Assembly (NCBI GenBank): GCA_037903355.1
Contig: JBAJFE010000011.1
Location: 629,001 to 693,000, forward strand
DNA length: 64,000 bases
Source of the DNA: Trichuris trichiura
Lineage: Eukaryota; Nematoda; Enoplea; Trichinellida; Trichuridae
Direction of reading: 5' to 3'
Below, piece after piece: positions 1 to 11,200 of this stretch (the first letter of the stretch is position 1; each line of letters starts with the position of its first letter). A model generated the notes under the pieces. That model did no database searches. It saw only the letters and a list, made by a program, of their open reading frames with translations, and was not told where the DNA came from. A program made the translations under genes and the position numbers.

Positions 1-951
1 TTTAATGCTTTATGCCAAAAAGCGCGATATAAAACTTCAATAAGAAAAAAATTTAGCTTCGTCCGACTGCTTTGTAAATGGGCGTTGTGAGGAAAGTTTG
101 AAACTTTCGATGCTTGGTAGAATTTAAACCTGCGCATAATTCTTTGTGTACGGTAGGCAATTATAAAATTCCTTACGAAATTGGAGAAGCGTCTCGAACT
201 TGCGGTTTTGAATTTTTGCAACGCTTTGTATACACGTTCTAGTTATTGTTCGTTGCGTAAGTTGACATTCTACCTTTGCCCGTTTTTTAAATGAATTCAC
301 TTTCTTGAAAAAGGCTCTAGAACAAGGTGGGCTGTAATCCCTTTTTTTAAAAGGAACAGCGTAGTGTTTTGTTTCAGAAATTATCCTAACATTCGTTCTT
401 AACTCAGCTTTAGTCTACATCGATTAAATTCCAAAAGGCAAAAAAATTAACTTTTGCCAGCATTGTAGACATAAGCTCTACAGGTTTCCTTCTCTGTTTT
501 CAAGTTAGGAGGATAGGCAATTCCTTGTCAGAGAATATTATCTGAAACTGTGTTATTTCAAGGTTGGTCCGCTTGCGTAAAATGTAAATATTTTTAAACC
601 ACACTTTGTCAATCCCGCGCATTCTAGTTGTTTCATTTTCTCGTAAAATTTTATTTACTGTACGTTATTCAGGAGTGCTTTATATTTGCTGTATGTATAT
701 TTAGTTTTTTGGATGCGCCTAGCAGTTGACTTGTCTTTGAATTGTTTTTCACCATAACCGTTGTTTAGAAAGCCCTCTTTTACAGCTTTTACTGTTTGTT
801 AGCTTCAGCTTTTTCTGCTGGCATAAATAACTTGGCAAATATCATCTTTTCACATTTCGAAAATCCTGTTTCTTGCATACAGTTGTTTACTTTTCACAAG
901 CTTTGAAAACATGAAACCCGTAAATGAATACTGTTTTGTAATGCATTGCAG
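1..951. other. Non-coding stretch
   Basis: AT-rich sequence with no supportable open reading frame, RNA gene or clear repeat. It could be an intron of a gene extending off the left edge, because a splice-acceptor-like TTGCAG lies at its right end, but nothing else supports this. Confidence 0.4.
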
Positions 952-1019
952 GTCCCATTGAAGCTTCATCCTTTACAGTCCCAGTTTCCAAGCCTCAGGA
1001 TCTGAGTTCATCAGTATGA
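952..1019 (+). CDS. Possible terminal exon of an off-window gene
   Basis: An acceptor-like ATTGCAG precedes a short open frame reading PIEASSFTVPVSKPQDLSS followed by SV and a TGA at 1017-1019. The reading frame is open from the acceptor. No upstream partner exon is visible in the 950 bases to the left and no poly(A) signal follows closely. This is a weak call from a splice signal and a protein-like reading only; it could be chance. Confidence 0.18.
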
Positions 1020-1503
1020 CGCTTGCAAAAAAACTTTTCGTCCAGTGCCAGTTAAGCCACTCGAGACGTTAGAAAAAGAAAAGGAAAACGCTGGACTAAA
1101 ATGGACGTTGTCCGCATGCTATTACGCAATCATCGAGGCTTTATGTTAATATGCAAATTTATACTGATCGGCAAAGTGAATTCAGGTACAGTCACCTGCT
1201 GTTTCAACAGATTTGCCCAGTTGGCGCCGAGCACTTAATATCTTGTTGTTAGGAGTGCTTTTGAACTGCCATGTTTGAAATTTTTGTTGCCAAATTGTGA
1301 TAAAAATTGTTCTTTTAAGGACGGCAAAAATTGGCAGTCGTTACCGTAAGTTCTCAACTAAGTAACGCCTGCCTCCTCCGTCGTCCATTAAGTAGCGTGC
1401 TTATACTTATTCCGCTATGCTACCGTGGGATAAGCTTTTGTCTTTTATAACGGTTTGACGACAATTGGGGAAGTCATCTTCAGCGAAGAAGCGTAGGATA
1501 AGG

Positions 1504-1508
1504 GTAAT
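1504..1508. repeat. Target-site duplication GTAAT (left)
   Basis: The pentamer GTAAT lies directly outside the left LTR and is repeated exactly at 4661-4665 directly outside the right LTR. A 5-bp duplication is usual for integrase-mediated insertion of LTR elements. Confidence 0.9.
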
Positions 1509-1713
1509 TGTTGTGTCTGAAGCCCCGCGAAACGTTTACTACCAAAACGAGACACAACTATATCGCTAGCGCAGCCGACGAAAACGAAACACTGCGTAAG
1601 ACTCGGTTTTACGGTATGTGGCAAAACGATTCACCCAACGTAAGCCAACCGCAGCAAACGCTTTTGTGAGCAGCCAGCACACTAAGTGATGCTCAGGCGG
1701 GTCAAACACTTCA
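1509..1713 (-). repeat. 3' LTR of gypsy-type element
   Basis: A 205-bp direct repeat of 4456-4660 with TG...CA ends. The stop codon of the element ORF (1682-1684) falls inside this LTR, so the last residues of the polyprotein are encoded by LTR sequence. Confidence 0.93.
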
Positions 1714-4441
1714 TCTCCTCCCGACCCAAATTTGGCGCGATGCGACGAAGTTGATTTTGATGGCGCCTGAGCAGGCCATTTGCCGTTTTGACCTGATAGA
1801 GCATGCTACCGAGTCGCTTGACTACAGTTCCTCGTAACCACCTGTCGCCTGCAGCAAAGTTTTTCACCATTACAATTTGGCCTTCGACGAATTCGCGACC
1901 TTTGCCGCTGCTGCGCGTCCTGCGACTTCTTGGGTCGGCCTTAGGCATGTCTGACGGCAGCATCAACGCTAGCAAAGTCCTTGGCTGTCGGCCGTGGAGG
2001 ACTTCCGCTGGAGACATCCCGGTGCTCGGGTCAGGCGTAGTCCTATACGTCACGAGAAACCTCTTGAGTGCCTCTGTCTTACAAGTACCTGCCTTGGCTT
2101 CTTTCTTCATCGCATCTTTAAAAGTGCGAACAAATCTTTCAGCAACGCCATTTGATGCAGGGTGAAAGGGGGCTGTCGTGATATGCTCTATTCCGTTCAT
2201 TTTGCAGAAATCTTGAAAACTCGATGCCACCAGCTGCGGCGCGTTATCGGACACAATTGTTCGGGGAAATCCTTCAATCGCAAAAATGGTTTGAAGTGCT
2301 AGCACAGTTGCCCTTGTAGTCGTCTTTGACATAGGCGAGACGTATGGAAACTTGGACAAGGGGTCTATGCAGACCAACCACATTTGACCCCAAAACGGGC
2401 CAGCGTAATCAATATGTACCCTTTCCCATGGGTCCTTTGGGATGGGCCACGGCTGATACTCGCTGGGCGGATCCGCTGCAACAGCGGTGCACGAAGAACA
2501 ACGACTCCCGACTTTACCTATTTCTGCATCGAGAGTTGGCCACCAACAATAACGGCGCGCAATTTGTTTCATGCACGCGATTCCCCAATGTCCCTGATGG
2601 AGCAGCGCGACGACCTTTTCTTGCAGTTCTAAGGGCACAATGACTCGATTGAATTCGGTTTTGTAAAGCAAGACACCTTTTTGAAAACCGATCACATGGC
2701 GTTTGTTCCAATAAGGCCGTATTTCTTCTGCAACTGCTTTGACAGATAGTGGCCATGCCGACGTTACAAAACGTAGCACTTGCTTCAGAACTGGGTCCCT
2801 TGCAGTTGCCTCAGCTACCTGAGATCGATCAACGGGGAAGAGATCAGAGTCTAGGTCGGCGTCCGTCAACTCAGTCCAGTGGGCTTCTTCTTTGTCGAAC
2901 TCCGGGTCTGGACCTATCGGTAGACGAGATAGAGCATCAGCGTTGTTATGGTGCGTCCCGCGTTTATATTTGATGTCCTTAATAGCCGCTCCCATCTGCT
3001 CTTCCTCAATCAGAGAGGTAGAGTCATAGGGTGACAAACGGAGGCCGAACGCATCCAACCAGTCCAGTCCCATCAGGTTGGAGCCTTGTTCCAAGTCAGT
3101 CACTAGCAAGGTCAGCTGTCGTGCCTGTTCTCCCAGGATAACGCGCACATTCGCCTGTCCCTTGAGCGGAACTGTGATACCACCATATGCGAAAAGTTTC
3201 TGGTTAGTGGGTCTGCACGGCGGGGACCCTAGTTGCCGCCACCCGCGGAGGCCAACCATGGACGAAGTAGCGCCCGTGTCTACCTGAAAAATCAGCGGGA
3301 TACCATTTACTTCCAAGGACACCCAGATCTTCCGGTTTTCGCGCCAGTATGGCAGTCGACTCTTTGTTAACGATAATTCCGACGGAAAGCTCGCCATTTC
3401 CGAGACGCTCAAGGAAAAACAAGAATGCACTGAACTTTCTGAACGGTGCGCTTCTGCGTTAGTCGACGTGAGTGACACAAGCCGTGCTGCTTCATTTATC
3501 TTGGAGCGGAAGTTCCGACGCGGTGCCTTCTTCTTTGGTCGATCAGTAGATCGAACTGGACGCAAATCAGCATCAGACGTAGTTCCGCACACAGCTGCAA
3601 TATGTCCTTTACGCTTGCATCTGTGACACACAGCTAGGCGGAAACGACAGTCTTTCCTGTTATGCCCAAGGAAACATTGAGGGCAGGACGGCAAGCCAGA
3701 ATCTTTGCCTGGACGTTTAGCCGTCCGAGCAGTCATGCGAACCTGTTGAACCTCCGCCATCACTTCTGGTGGGCGCTGTTTGATTGTCGCCATGGCTTTC
3801 GTAGCGATCTCGTGAGCTTCGGCAATCTCAATAACCTGCGCCAAAGAAGGATTTGGCCGCTGCAAGGCTGCAAGGCGGACCTGTTCGTCGGGCGTGTTCG
3901 TTACGATAACGTCCCGAATGAGACCGTCGAGATAAGATTTGCCGCATTTCTCGTCAGGGCACAGAAACTGGCAGTCCTTGCCAATGCCACGCAAATTCGC
4001 AACCCACTCGGCGTATGTCTGACCGGGCTGTAGGCACTGTCGATAGAACAAACATCGTGCGGCCATAACGTGCACGCTCGTCTTCCAGTATTCACTGAGC
4101 TTCGCCACCAGTGAATCATAGGGGACGTTCGCTATCTCCTCTCCAGAGAAGAGCTTTTGCAGTAGCTCGAACGTGTCTGAACCGACCCACGAGAGCAGGA
4201 ACGCACGCTTTCGATTGTCAGAGACCACCCTATGAGCTTCAAAATGCTGTCCGAGGCGAGCGAAGTAGACGTCCCAGGTCTCTTTCGTCCTGTCAAAGGG
4301 TGGGAAGCTGGGGACGGATGCCTTGGAGGTTGGCGCTTCGCGGAGAGAGTTCTGTGAGAGGCTGGCTATCAACGCTGCCATTGTCCTCTGCTGTTCTGAG
4401 AGCGCGGCTAGGAGTTCCGCCATCTGAGATGAATCCGACAT
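1682..4441 (-). CDS. Gag-protease-integrase polyprotein (RT deleted)
   Basis: The frame is open from 4504, inside the 5' LTR, and ends at 1682, 940 codons in all. The Met at 4439-4441 (MSDSSQMAELL) is the first inside the internal region and is the preferred start. Residue numbers count from 4504. A Gag-like region is followed by cysteine/histidine knuckles (CPQCFLGHNRKDC, CHRCKRKGHIAAVC) near 270-310. The aspartic protease motif FQVDTGATSSMVG is near 405, with LMGLDWLDAFG near 480. The tail of RNase H (KRGTHHNNADALSRL) follows after only about 25 residues, where intact relatives carry RT plus RNase H of several hundred residues. Integrase has an HHCC zinc domain (HQGHWG, CSSC) and a DDE core at about D697 (HIDYAGP), D752 (VSDNAPQ) and E789 (NGVAERF). 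The deletion keeps the frame. All other domains look intact, so translation is plausible but the copy cannot be autonomous. Confidence 0.9.
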   Translation of the reverse strand: MSDSSQMAELLAALSEQQRTMAALIASLSQNSLREAPTSKASVPSFPPFDRTKETWDVYFARLGQHFEAHRVVSDNRKRAFLLSWVGSDTFELLQKLFSGEEIANVPYDSLVAKLSEYWKTSVHVMAARCLFYRQCLQPGQTYAEWVANLRGIGKDCQFLCPDEKCGKSYLDGLIRDVIVTNTPDEQVRLAALQRPNPSLAQVIEIAEAHEIATKAMATIKQRPPEVMAEVQQVRMTARTAKRPGKDSGLPSCPQCFLGHNRKDCRFRLAVCHRCKRKGHIAAVCGTTSDADLRPVRSTDRPKKKAPRRNFRSKINEAARLVSLTSTNAEAHRSESSVHSCFSLSVSEMASFPSELSLTKSRLPYWRENRKIWVSLEVNGIPLIFQVDTGATSSMVGLRGWRQLGSPPCRPTNQKLFAYGGITVPLKGQANVRVILGEQARQLTLLVTDLEQGSNLMGLDWLDAFGLRLSPYDSTSLIEEEQMGAAIKDIKYKRGTHHNNADALSRLPIGPDPEFDKEEAHWTELTDADLDSDLFPVDRSQVAEATARDPVLKQVLRFVTSAWPLSVKAVAEEIRPYWNKRHVIGFQKGVLLYKTEFNRVIVPLELQEKVVALLHQGHWGIACMKQIARRYCWWPTLDAEIGKVGSRCSSCTAVAADPPSEYQPWPIPKDPWERVHIDYAGPFWGQMWLVCIDPLSKFPYVSPMSKTTTRATVLALQTIFAIEGFPRTIVSDNAPQLVASSFQDFCKMNGIEHITTAPFHPASNGVAERFVRTFKDAMKKEAKAGTCKTEALKRFLVTYRTTPDPSTGMSPAEVLHGRQPRTLLALMLPSDMPKADPRSRRTRSSGKGREFVEGQIVMVKNFAAGDRWLRGTVVKRLGSMLYQVKTANGLLRRHQNQLRRIAPNLGREEMKCLTRLSIT
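1714..1728 (-). promoter_or_regulatory. Polypurine tract
   Basis: Read on the minus strand, the bases directly upstream of the 3' LTR are GGGTCGGGAGGAGA, a purine-rich run in the position expected for priming of plus-strand DNA synthesis. Confidence 0.6.
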
Positions 4442-4452
4442 GCTCGTCGCCA
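4441..4452 (-). promoter_or_regulatory. Probable tRNA primer-binding site
   Basis: Three bases inside the 5' LTR boundary the minus strand reads TGGCGACGAGCATG. Starting with TGG (complement of tRNA CCA) is typical; TGGCGAC resembles sites assigned to tRNA-Arg in other gypsy elements, but the match is only partial. The site runs into the Gag ATG at 4441-4439. Confidence 0.45.
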
Positions 4453-4455
4453 AAC

Positions 4456-4660
4456 TGTTGTGTCTGAAGCCCCGCGAAACGTTTACTACCAAAACGAGAC
4501 ACAACTATATCGCTAGCGCAGCCGACGAAAACGAAACACTGCGTAAGACTCGGTTTTACGGTATGTGGCAAAACGATTCACCCAACGTAAGCCAACCGCA
4601 GCAAACGCTTTGGTGAGCAGCCAGCACACTAAGTGATGCTCAGGCGGGTCAAACACTTCA
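4456..4660 (-). repeat. 5' LTR of gypsy-type element
   Basis: A 205-bp repeat nearly identical to 1509-1713. It should hold the element promoter, but no convincing TATA box was seen on the coding strand. Confidence 0.93.
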
Positions 4661-4665
4661 GTAAT
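4661..4665. repeat. Target-site duplication GTAAT (right)
   Basis: Exact copy of the pentamer at 1504-1508, confirming both outer boundaries of the LTR element. Confidence 0.9.
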
Positions 4666-5498
4666 AGTGATCCAGTCGAGCGTAAACAAATTTTAAACCT
4701 TTTCAGTTTAAAATTTTAAATTTAAAAACCTATTTCTCCGTTGCGCGGTCTACATATTACGTCCTGCTGCGTTAGTGATAAGCAGGTTGTCTCATCGTAC
4801 CTTCTCAACGAGAGAAGAAGTTAAACCAAATTATAGCGCGCATGTAGGCACATTTATTCTTTCGTCGTTCCAACAAATATTGTCTTTTTGTGTTTCCCAA
4901 AATGTCATAACGCATGTGTGGGGCGTTATCTGTGCGCGAAGAAGGGTAGTGGCATGTCAATTCATGGGTTTTGGTTAGGTAGCGATTTGTCGTCTCAGAA
5001 GGGAGAATTTCAGTTTGAGAAACTGCTACTTATGTACTTCAGTTTGAAAAATTGATGGAGATTGTACCATAAACTCAACCTTTTCTTCTAAAACAGTATA
5101 TTGATAGTTACGATGATCCAAGGCTCGCTGTGCTGTTCCAAAGTTAAAGTTAAACTTTTCATATCACTGTAAGGGTCTATACTTACACTTTTTCGGTTAA
5201 ATGAGTTATATCCTTGACAATGTGTCAATATTATTTAAATGTATGCGTATATACTGTCTGAAATTATCCTCTCAGTTGTATTCCTTTTTTGTGTATCCTC
5301 AGAAGGCCATAATGCTGTGTATGTTTACACTTGTGAATGTTCTGAAAATGTTCCTTATCCCTACTCTCCGATATATTAAGGCCTTTAATGGCAGAAATCA
5401 ATAGTTTCCTTGTCTAAACAATAGAATGTTTCGTTTCTCTTCACAAGCGCATTTTCTTTGTTTTAGAGATTCGGCAGTAGTCGATAATTAGTATATCG
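4666..5498. other. Intergenic stretch
   Basis: AT-rich sequence between the LTR element and the 3' end of the oxidoreductase gene. No gene or repeat structure could be supported. Confidence 0.4.
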
Positions 5499-5504
5499 TT
5501 TATT
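5499..5504 (-). terminator. Poly(A) signal AATAAA of the oxidoreductase gene
   Basis: The minus strand carries AATAAA about 43 bases after the TAA stop codon at 5547-5549, the expected position for 3' end processing of the GMC oxidoreductase mRNA. Confidence 0.55.
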
Positions 5505-5546
5505 GCGTACCTGTACACGCTGGCAAGTTCTTCCTTGAAGCTCCTG

Positions 5547-8241
5547 TTAACATGTGGTATCATGTTCAGAACGGATCAGGTCGGCTGCTCGATTGCTCAA
5601 TGCTAACAATGTGGCTCCCATTCCTCCCGTAGCCGTAGTTGGGAACACGGACTCGTCGACAATGCGTACTCCTCTAATGCGTTTCAGTCTGTAAGTTGAC
5701 GTTTATTGTTTGACGAAAAGGCTTTTTTTTGGCTTACTTTAAATTATCGTCAACTACGCTGCCAATGGGAGCCGTACTTGTCAGGTGTTCTCCCGTTGTG
5801 GCCATATGCCTGACTAGACAGTCAATGTAGGCTTCGCTGGCGGGCAATTTAACCGTCGGGCATGAAGGTATATTCGGGTATAACAAGGCGGCGCCCGCTT
5901 CTTTCATTACTGGTGTACTTATTAGTTTTTCAACAAATCTGACACCTGCAAAATTTGCATACGTTCGTCTGCTTGCTACTGCCCACGCGCATTGTTTACC
6001 TCTGGCCAATTTTCGAACATCCCTCATGTCGGTTAAGTAGCTGGGATTCATTCGCGGCACAAATTCCTTCTCCGTTTGTCTCCATAGCCACATTGTTCCT
6101 TGTGACATTGGATGCAGCAGGGTGACAACTATTTCCAAAAAGACCGTATTCTGTAGATCGCCATTCGGATCAAGCATTTTTTCTACCTGTACAATTTAAA
6201 ATCAATAAGCTTTATATTTACTTAAAAATTTTTTACTTCGGCTCTAAAGTTTTCGTCCTCCATCATTCGCTTTATGCCGGTCAAGGCAGCCGGTTTCAGC
6301 TCTAACATTATATCAGGGCTACCCGACTTGTCCAAATCGACCATTGCCACTCCAATTGTACTTGTATTGGCCAGTAGACCTTTTCCTTTCGTTAGATACT
6401 CAAGCAGTGTGCTTTTGCTGTCTATCTGGCCAACTAGGGCTTTCATGGCTAAGTTGCTTACTTTCAAAGGCAGCTGAACGGACACCCTATCGTACATGCG
6501 TACCCCAACGGGTAAATTCTTCCTTATAGGCACCTACAGTTAGACATTTTAAATTACTTGTCATTTTCTTGTCAAAATGGTTTATTGTTAGTACATGCAA
6601 TTGCCTGAGATGATCCGAAGGTCCGTAGCCGGATTGGATGAGTATCTTAGCGGTACCTATAGCCCCGGCTGCAAGGATGATCTCCTTTCTTACGCTGACA
6701 TCGTATACGTTGCCGGAAAGTAGATCTCGTACTTTCACTGCATTGACAACGTAGCTTCCTTGTTTTTGAAAAAGCTGCAACCTTTTAACTTAACTTTCAG
6801 CGTCAAATTTCGGCGCATTTACTTTAGCAGCTTCAGCGTGACAGATGACAACCAAATTTGGTCTCTCTTTGCTCAAGTAGACTGCTGCCGGGTTAAGCTT
6901 TGTCCCTCTGTAGGAAAGAGCTGAAAACCATGCGTGCGCGTTGGAACACCTGAGGCGGGAATTAAACTACTCACTTCGAGGCACAAAAAAGCCGCCTTTT
7001 TGAAAGATGTCCTTTTCTGCTTCCACAATGCTGTGATTGCCCGATCGGCCGGCGTGCAGCCAAAGAAGCTTAAGCGGTTCCAGCGCATGAATGTTGTTCT
7101 CCTTGAAAATCACGTTCATCAGATCGCGATTGGACAGTATGGTTTTCATCATTTTTGAATCCTCGGTGGCGGAAAGTTTGAACAAGTAACGATCCATGTC
7201 TGCCCAACCTTTGGCACCGGTGGCATGCGCCCATCGACGAAAGTCGTCCGGATTGCACGGCACGTAGGCGCTGCTGCCCAGCACGCTGTTTCCTCCCAGA
7301 ACTTTGGCCACTCTGAGATGGACTTTCTACAAAAGTTGCACTTGTACTCGTATGTCACCATTTCCTCGATGCAATGAGCTTGCAAGTTGCAAAATGTTGC
7401 CTCTTTTTTGTAATTTCAACTTTTGGCTGTCCGAATATAGCGGCTTTTGCTTAGTCGTATGAAATAAGAAAATTGGACTAGTGTACAAGTGTCCGAGTAT
7501 ACACTACTGTTCATAACGAGCGTACGTATTGTTTTTTAAAATATGCACATCTGAGAAGAGACTGTGCCTGTCAGAATAGACAAAGAGACTTTGAGTATGA
7601 CAGTGTTATGTCCTATCGAAGTCAGTGTATGTGATTTAAATATTAGTCAGAAGTTTTAGAGGAAAAAATCCAGAGCTTTCAGATCCTGTTTGATTCGTCT
7701 TCCGGGTATCGTCACGACGTTATACGCTGACGACGAATCAATCACGGTCCAGAAACTAAGTTTTTTCTTCCATATAAGTGTTATAATAAGAGAAGAGTTG
7801 CGTTAAACAGCTTAGTTAGCATAATGATAGCCATGATAGCCTACGTACATGATCAACCATCTCCAAAGCTGCTCGTTTCTGAGATGTCGTTAGATAGTTC
7901 CATTCAACAGTGGATGTGTTGCCCAGGTCAACGAATGGAACGGCTGTGTCAAAATCTGGTGGACCGCCGGCTTCCAGCACTAAGATTCTTTGACATCCGC
8001 TGGCTGCAAGCCTTCTTGCCAACAGGCTGCCCGAATATCCGCTTCCCACTTAACGGTATTTATTTAAGCAACAGAGTTAGCGTAAGCGATAGCGCCTACC
8101 TATGACAAAGTCGAATGGGGCGGAGAATATGTCATCCAATTTTCTTTGTACATTGTCCGTAATTCCGGGAAACATTTCGTGCGGATACTGACTCAGCTTG
8201 GACGAATACAAGCTGGCAAGGGTAAGCAGTGTGGTAAGCAT
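5547..8241 (-). CDS. GMC-family FAD oxidoreductase (choline/glucose dehydrogenase-like)
   Basis: Eight exons join in frame to 619 codons plus stop: 8241-8100, 8048-7849, 7326-6975, 6920-6823, 6774-6595, 6533-6237, 6186-5738, 5688-5547. Introns are GT-AG, six of 48-61 bp and one of 522 bp. The N-terminus (MLTTLLTLASLYSS) resembles a short signal peptide, suggesting secretion or lumenal location. The FAD dinucleotide fold is at residues 44-54 (DFVIVGSGYSG) with the ribose-binding acid in LVLEAGG. AKVLGGNSVLGSSAY matches the first GMC signature and GAIGTAKILIQSGYGP the second. The C-terminal domain keeps the catalytic-region His (GEHLTSTAPIG, about H557) and VVDDNLKLKRIRGVRIVDES. The usual GN-x-N/H motif holding the second active-site residue reads TGGMGAT here. 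Family members oxidise alcohols or sugars with FAD; the substrate cannot be told, and the missing residue raises the possibility of altered activity. Confidence 0.93.
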
Positions 8242-11200
8242 TGTTATGCGCTTGGTCTGATGCTCACGTAACGTCTGGACCGCTGACTGTCACAGTTTAG
8301 GTGAATGTGCGAAGGTTGTATCAATCAAGGCTTTATTAGAGGCCAAGTTCAGGTTTGTGGGTCATAAAGATGAGACCCTGACTCGTCCAGCCTTTCCATA
8401 GTCTTGTCAGCTGGTTGATGTCGGCAGCGTTGCAGCCGCTACCACCTATATAGATCTACATGGTTTCACTCCTTACAGTCTTAAAATTTAGGTCAATATG
8501 ATAATGCTGTTATTAGTGCTTAGTCGTTTGCACGCATAATGACCTGTTCCATATTTGTAATATAACTGCCATGTATTTTCCATTTTTATTCGACCTTATC
8601 GTTTGATCAATGTTTTACGAGAACACATGACAGCTGCGTTGACGTCTTGTCTTCTTTCCCTCATTGAAAACATGTCTTTTGGCATGCTTAACGTTATTTC
8701 CGCTAACCTTTCTGAATTATTCCCATTGTTGAGTCGCAGGTTCAGCTTTATGCAGAGATGAAATTCGGTCATTCGCAGCGGAGTGCCTCTTCTGCCAGCT
8801 GATTTATTGGTGAAGCACTCGCTTAAAATCATGCGTCACTCGACTAAGGCATTCAACCTCTCTGAGGACCACCAAAATGTCAATGATATTAAGTCTTTGC
8901 TTCTTGTAGCCTAAAGTTTGTTAATGTTTTCATTAGGGCGTTTGGACTTCAAGAGGTGCAATGCAATCAGTGGGAAAGTGTGTGTCTAACATTGAGACCC
9001 GACAAGTTCAATCACTTTTTTAACGTTGGTAAACGTAAATGTTATTATATTTGTCGAAATGAGTTAGTATATCGATTAGGTGGTCATTATGCAAATTTAA
9101 AGAGAAATGAGGTGACAAAAATGTCTTCTACTCTGATTTGTGTAGCGAAATTGTGCAATGCCGTCGTTGTATGCCCTCCTTTTTTGTTTCTTCACTTCTC
9201 AGGCGTCGAGCTTTAAGACAGGTTCGACACAATGTGGCTACGATGAAAAGTGTACGACCTTTGTTTTTGTTATCGCTTCGGGTTGTACATTTTCATTGGC
9301 ATGTCATTTGTCTTGTTAATAATAACCTTAAAGCGCTGCCGTCTTTGCAGCGTTCGTTCAATGCGTTTGACTTTGCGGGTGTTCGGCTCACTCTATTGAA
9401 TTTTAAATTGCTTATTCCAATCGCGCTTGGCATCATCCCATTCTGTCCACCATTTTTTGTCGGCCGTTCGCTATGTTGTTATCGCAGTCAAGTAACGAGA
9501 GCAAGATTAGGGTTTTCTCAGCTTTCGTTTGTTGAAAACTTCTTTTTTTTAAAATACGCTTTGACAGATAATGTAAAAAACGCTCACGCCTTTCTCGCAT
9601 CGTTTAAGCTGTAGGAGTAAGCACAACCAAAAGTCATGTTGGCAAAAACTAGCACGAATTAAGTTGCCACGTCTCGGGAAAGTCCAAGATAATTTATGCA
9701 AATTTTCCATTGAAGAATATCTCTTTTCTTTATCAGTTTCAGGAGCCTCGTACGTTACGCTGTTTGTAAGTTCGATAATTACTAAGGCACTTTATTTTCC
9801 CTCCCTTTGCCGACATCATCCCCAGCCGACACATTTATGCACATCTAGGTAACGCAGTGCAATAGTGAGATTTGACATGTGAAACTCCAGCGCGCCCATG
9901 CTTCATTTCTGCGGCCGCTCTGTTCATCTATTACTTTGGTCACGGCTGTTTACAGCGGTTCCGGTTCTTGTTTATGCTGAAAACGTTAGTGATTTTCAAG
10001 ACTTAAGGAAGGCAATCCATCTCAATGTCATTATTAATTTCTTAATGTGATTTTTGGTCCTTCAAAAGTTAACTTGTCATAATAATTGAGCTACCAATAC
10101 AGGAATATGAAAAGTATTTTGTTTTTATTCCGAAGGGCAGGTTAGAGCTTGCTTTGTCTTTTTGGAAGCTTTAAGGTTTTCTGTTCGCACTGCGAAGTCT
10201 ATTTCTACGAAAACTACTACAGACGTGGCAGTTTGGTATGTTGTTCGCTTCGATGGGACGTTGTAAATGGGTTGCGCAAGTCATCCATTATTTGATACTG
10301 TCATTACCCCCATTAAAAGTTTCAAAATATCGAAGCGGCGTTGCATCTGCATGGGCGCGCACCTAACGCTTGGGAAACTCACCTGCGTTGACCCATTGAC
10401 ATTACGCGTAGTCCAGCCTATTTTGCAACACTTTCGCGCGTGCGAAACTATCTTCCATCGTTGTATTACGCATATGCTTAACAAAGGAATTCCTTTTGAG
10501 CATAAAATTGGGAACTGTGCTAAGGTTTCGTTGGCATCCAATCTTTTCCGTGCAAAACTGGTTTGTCATTCAATGCGGAAGCAATTAAGTTCGTTTTTAG
10601 ACTCCTTCAGCGAAACTTAATTGAACTGCAACTCACTTTGCATCTTACCGGCTGTACTTGTAGAATTGGCCGACCTTGGCAGGAAGTTTGGTATATTTGG
10701 GTCGCTTTTTACTTGATCGCACAACCTATTCGGGCTAATGGCTCCTTGCGCTGCTTGTCCTTGCTTATAGGTCTTTGTAGCCACCGACGACCACAAATGT
10801 CATTTTTCTCATGTACAATGAAAGCTTTAGTCTTGACGGCTTTTTCTCTCACCTTCGCAAACCATTTAAGCTTTAATGTAACTACAAAAAAGTCAATTGT
10901 TGCACTGAGGTGCGAACAAAGGCTAAATAGCCTTGCTTATTTTTATTTCCCTTTTGTACATGTGCATTGAGCATTGCCGTGTGAAAATAAGCAATGCCGA
11001 CTTGCTCCAGCTTGGAAGACGTTTTTTGATGGTTACTGCCGCGAAAAAAAGTTGGCTACTTTGATTTTGGTGCCATTGAGGCGATTTTCACGCGTTCCCT
11101 TTCCGCTACAGTGTTCTTGACAATTTTGCTGCCATACATAGCCGAGCGAATTTCCTAATCGGAGTAGCAACAGGGACCCAATGATTGGATGTAAAATGAA

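Larger units (their letters stand above)
1509..4660 (-). mobile_element. Ty3/gypsy-type LTR retrotransposon lacking reverse transcriptase
   Basis: A 3152-bp element with 205-bp direct LTRs, each beginning TGTTGTGTC and ending ACTTCA on the plus strand (TG...CA termini), flanked by a 5-bp duplication GTAAT. The coding strand is minus, so the 5' LTR is at 4456-4660 and the 3' LTR at 1509-1713. The two LTRs differ at one visible position (CTTTTGTG versus CTTTGGTG), which implies a recent insertion. The internal region encodes one long ORF with Gag, zinc knuckles, protease and integrase. RT and almost all of RNase H are missing, so the copy would need those functions supplied in trans. Protease before integrase and the GTHHNNADALSRL RNase H tail place it with Ty3/gypsy. 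No envelope-like ORF is present. Confidence 0.93.

Noticed and set aside
9138..9614. 158-codon plus-strand frame
   Set aside because: Phe/Leu/Val-rich reading from T-rich sequence, no domain, no splice signals in register, no coding-like codon use.
10563..10970. 135-codon plus-strand frame overlapping another at 10267-10620
   Set aside because: Two overlapping frames of similar composition, no domain, low-complexity base composition; likely chance.
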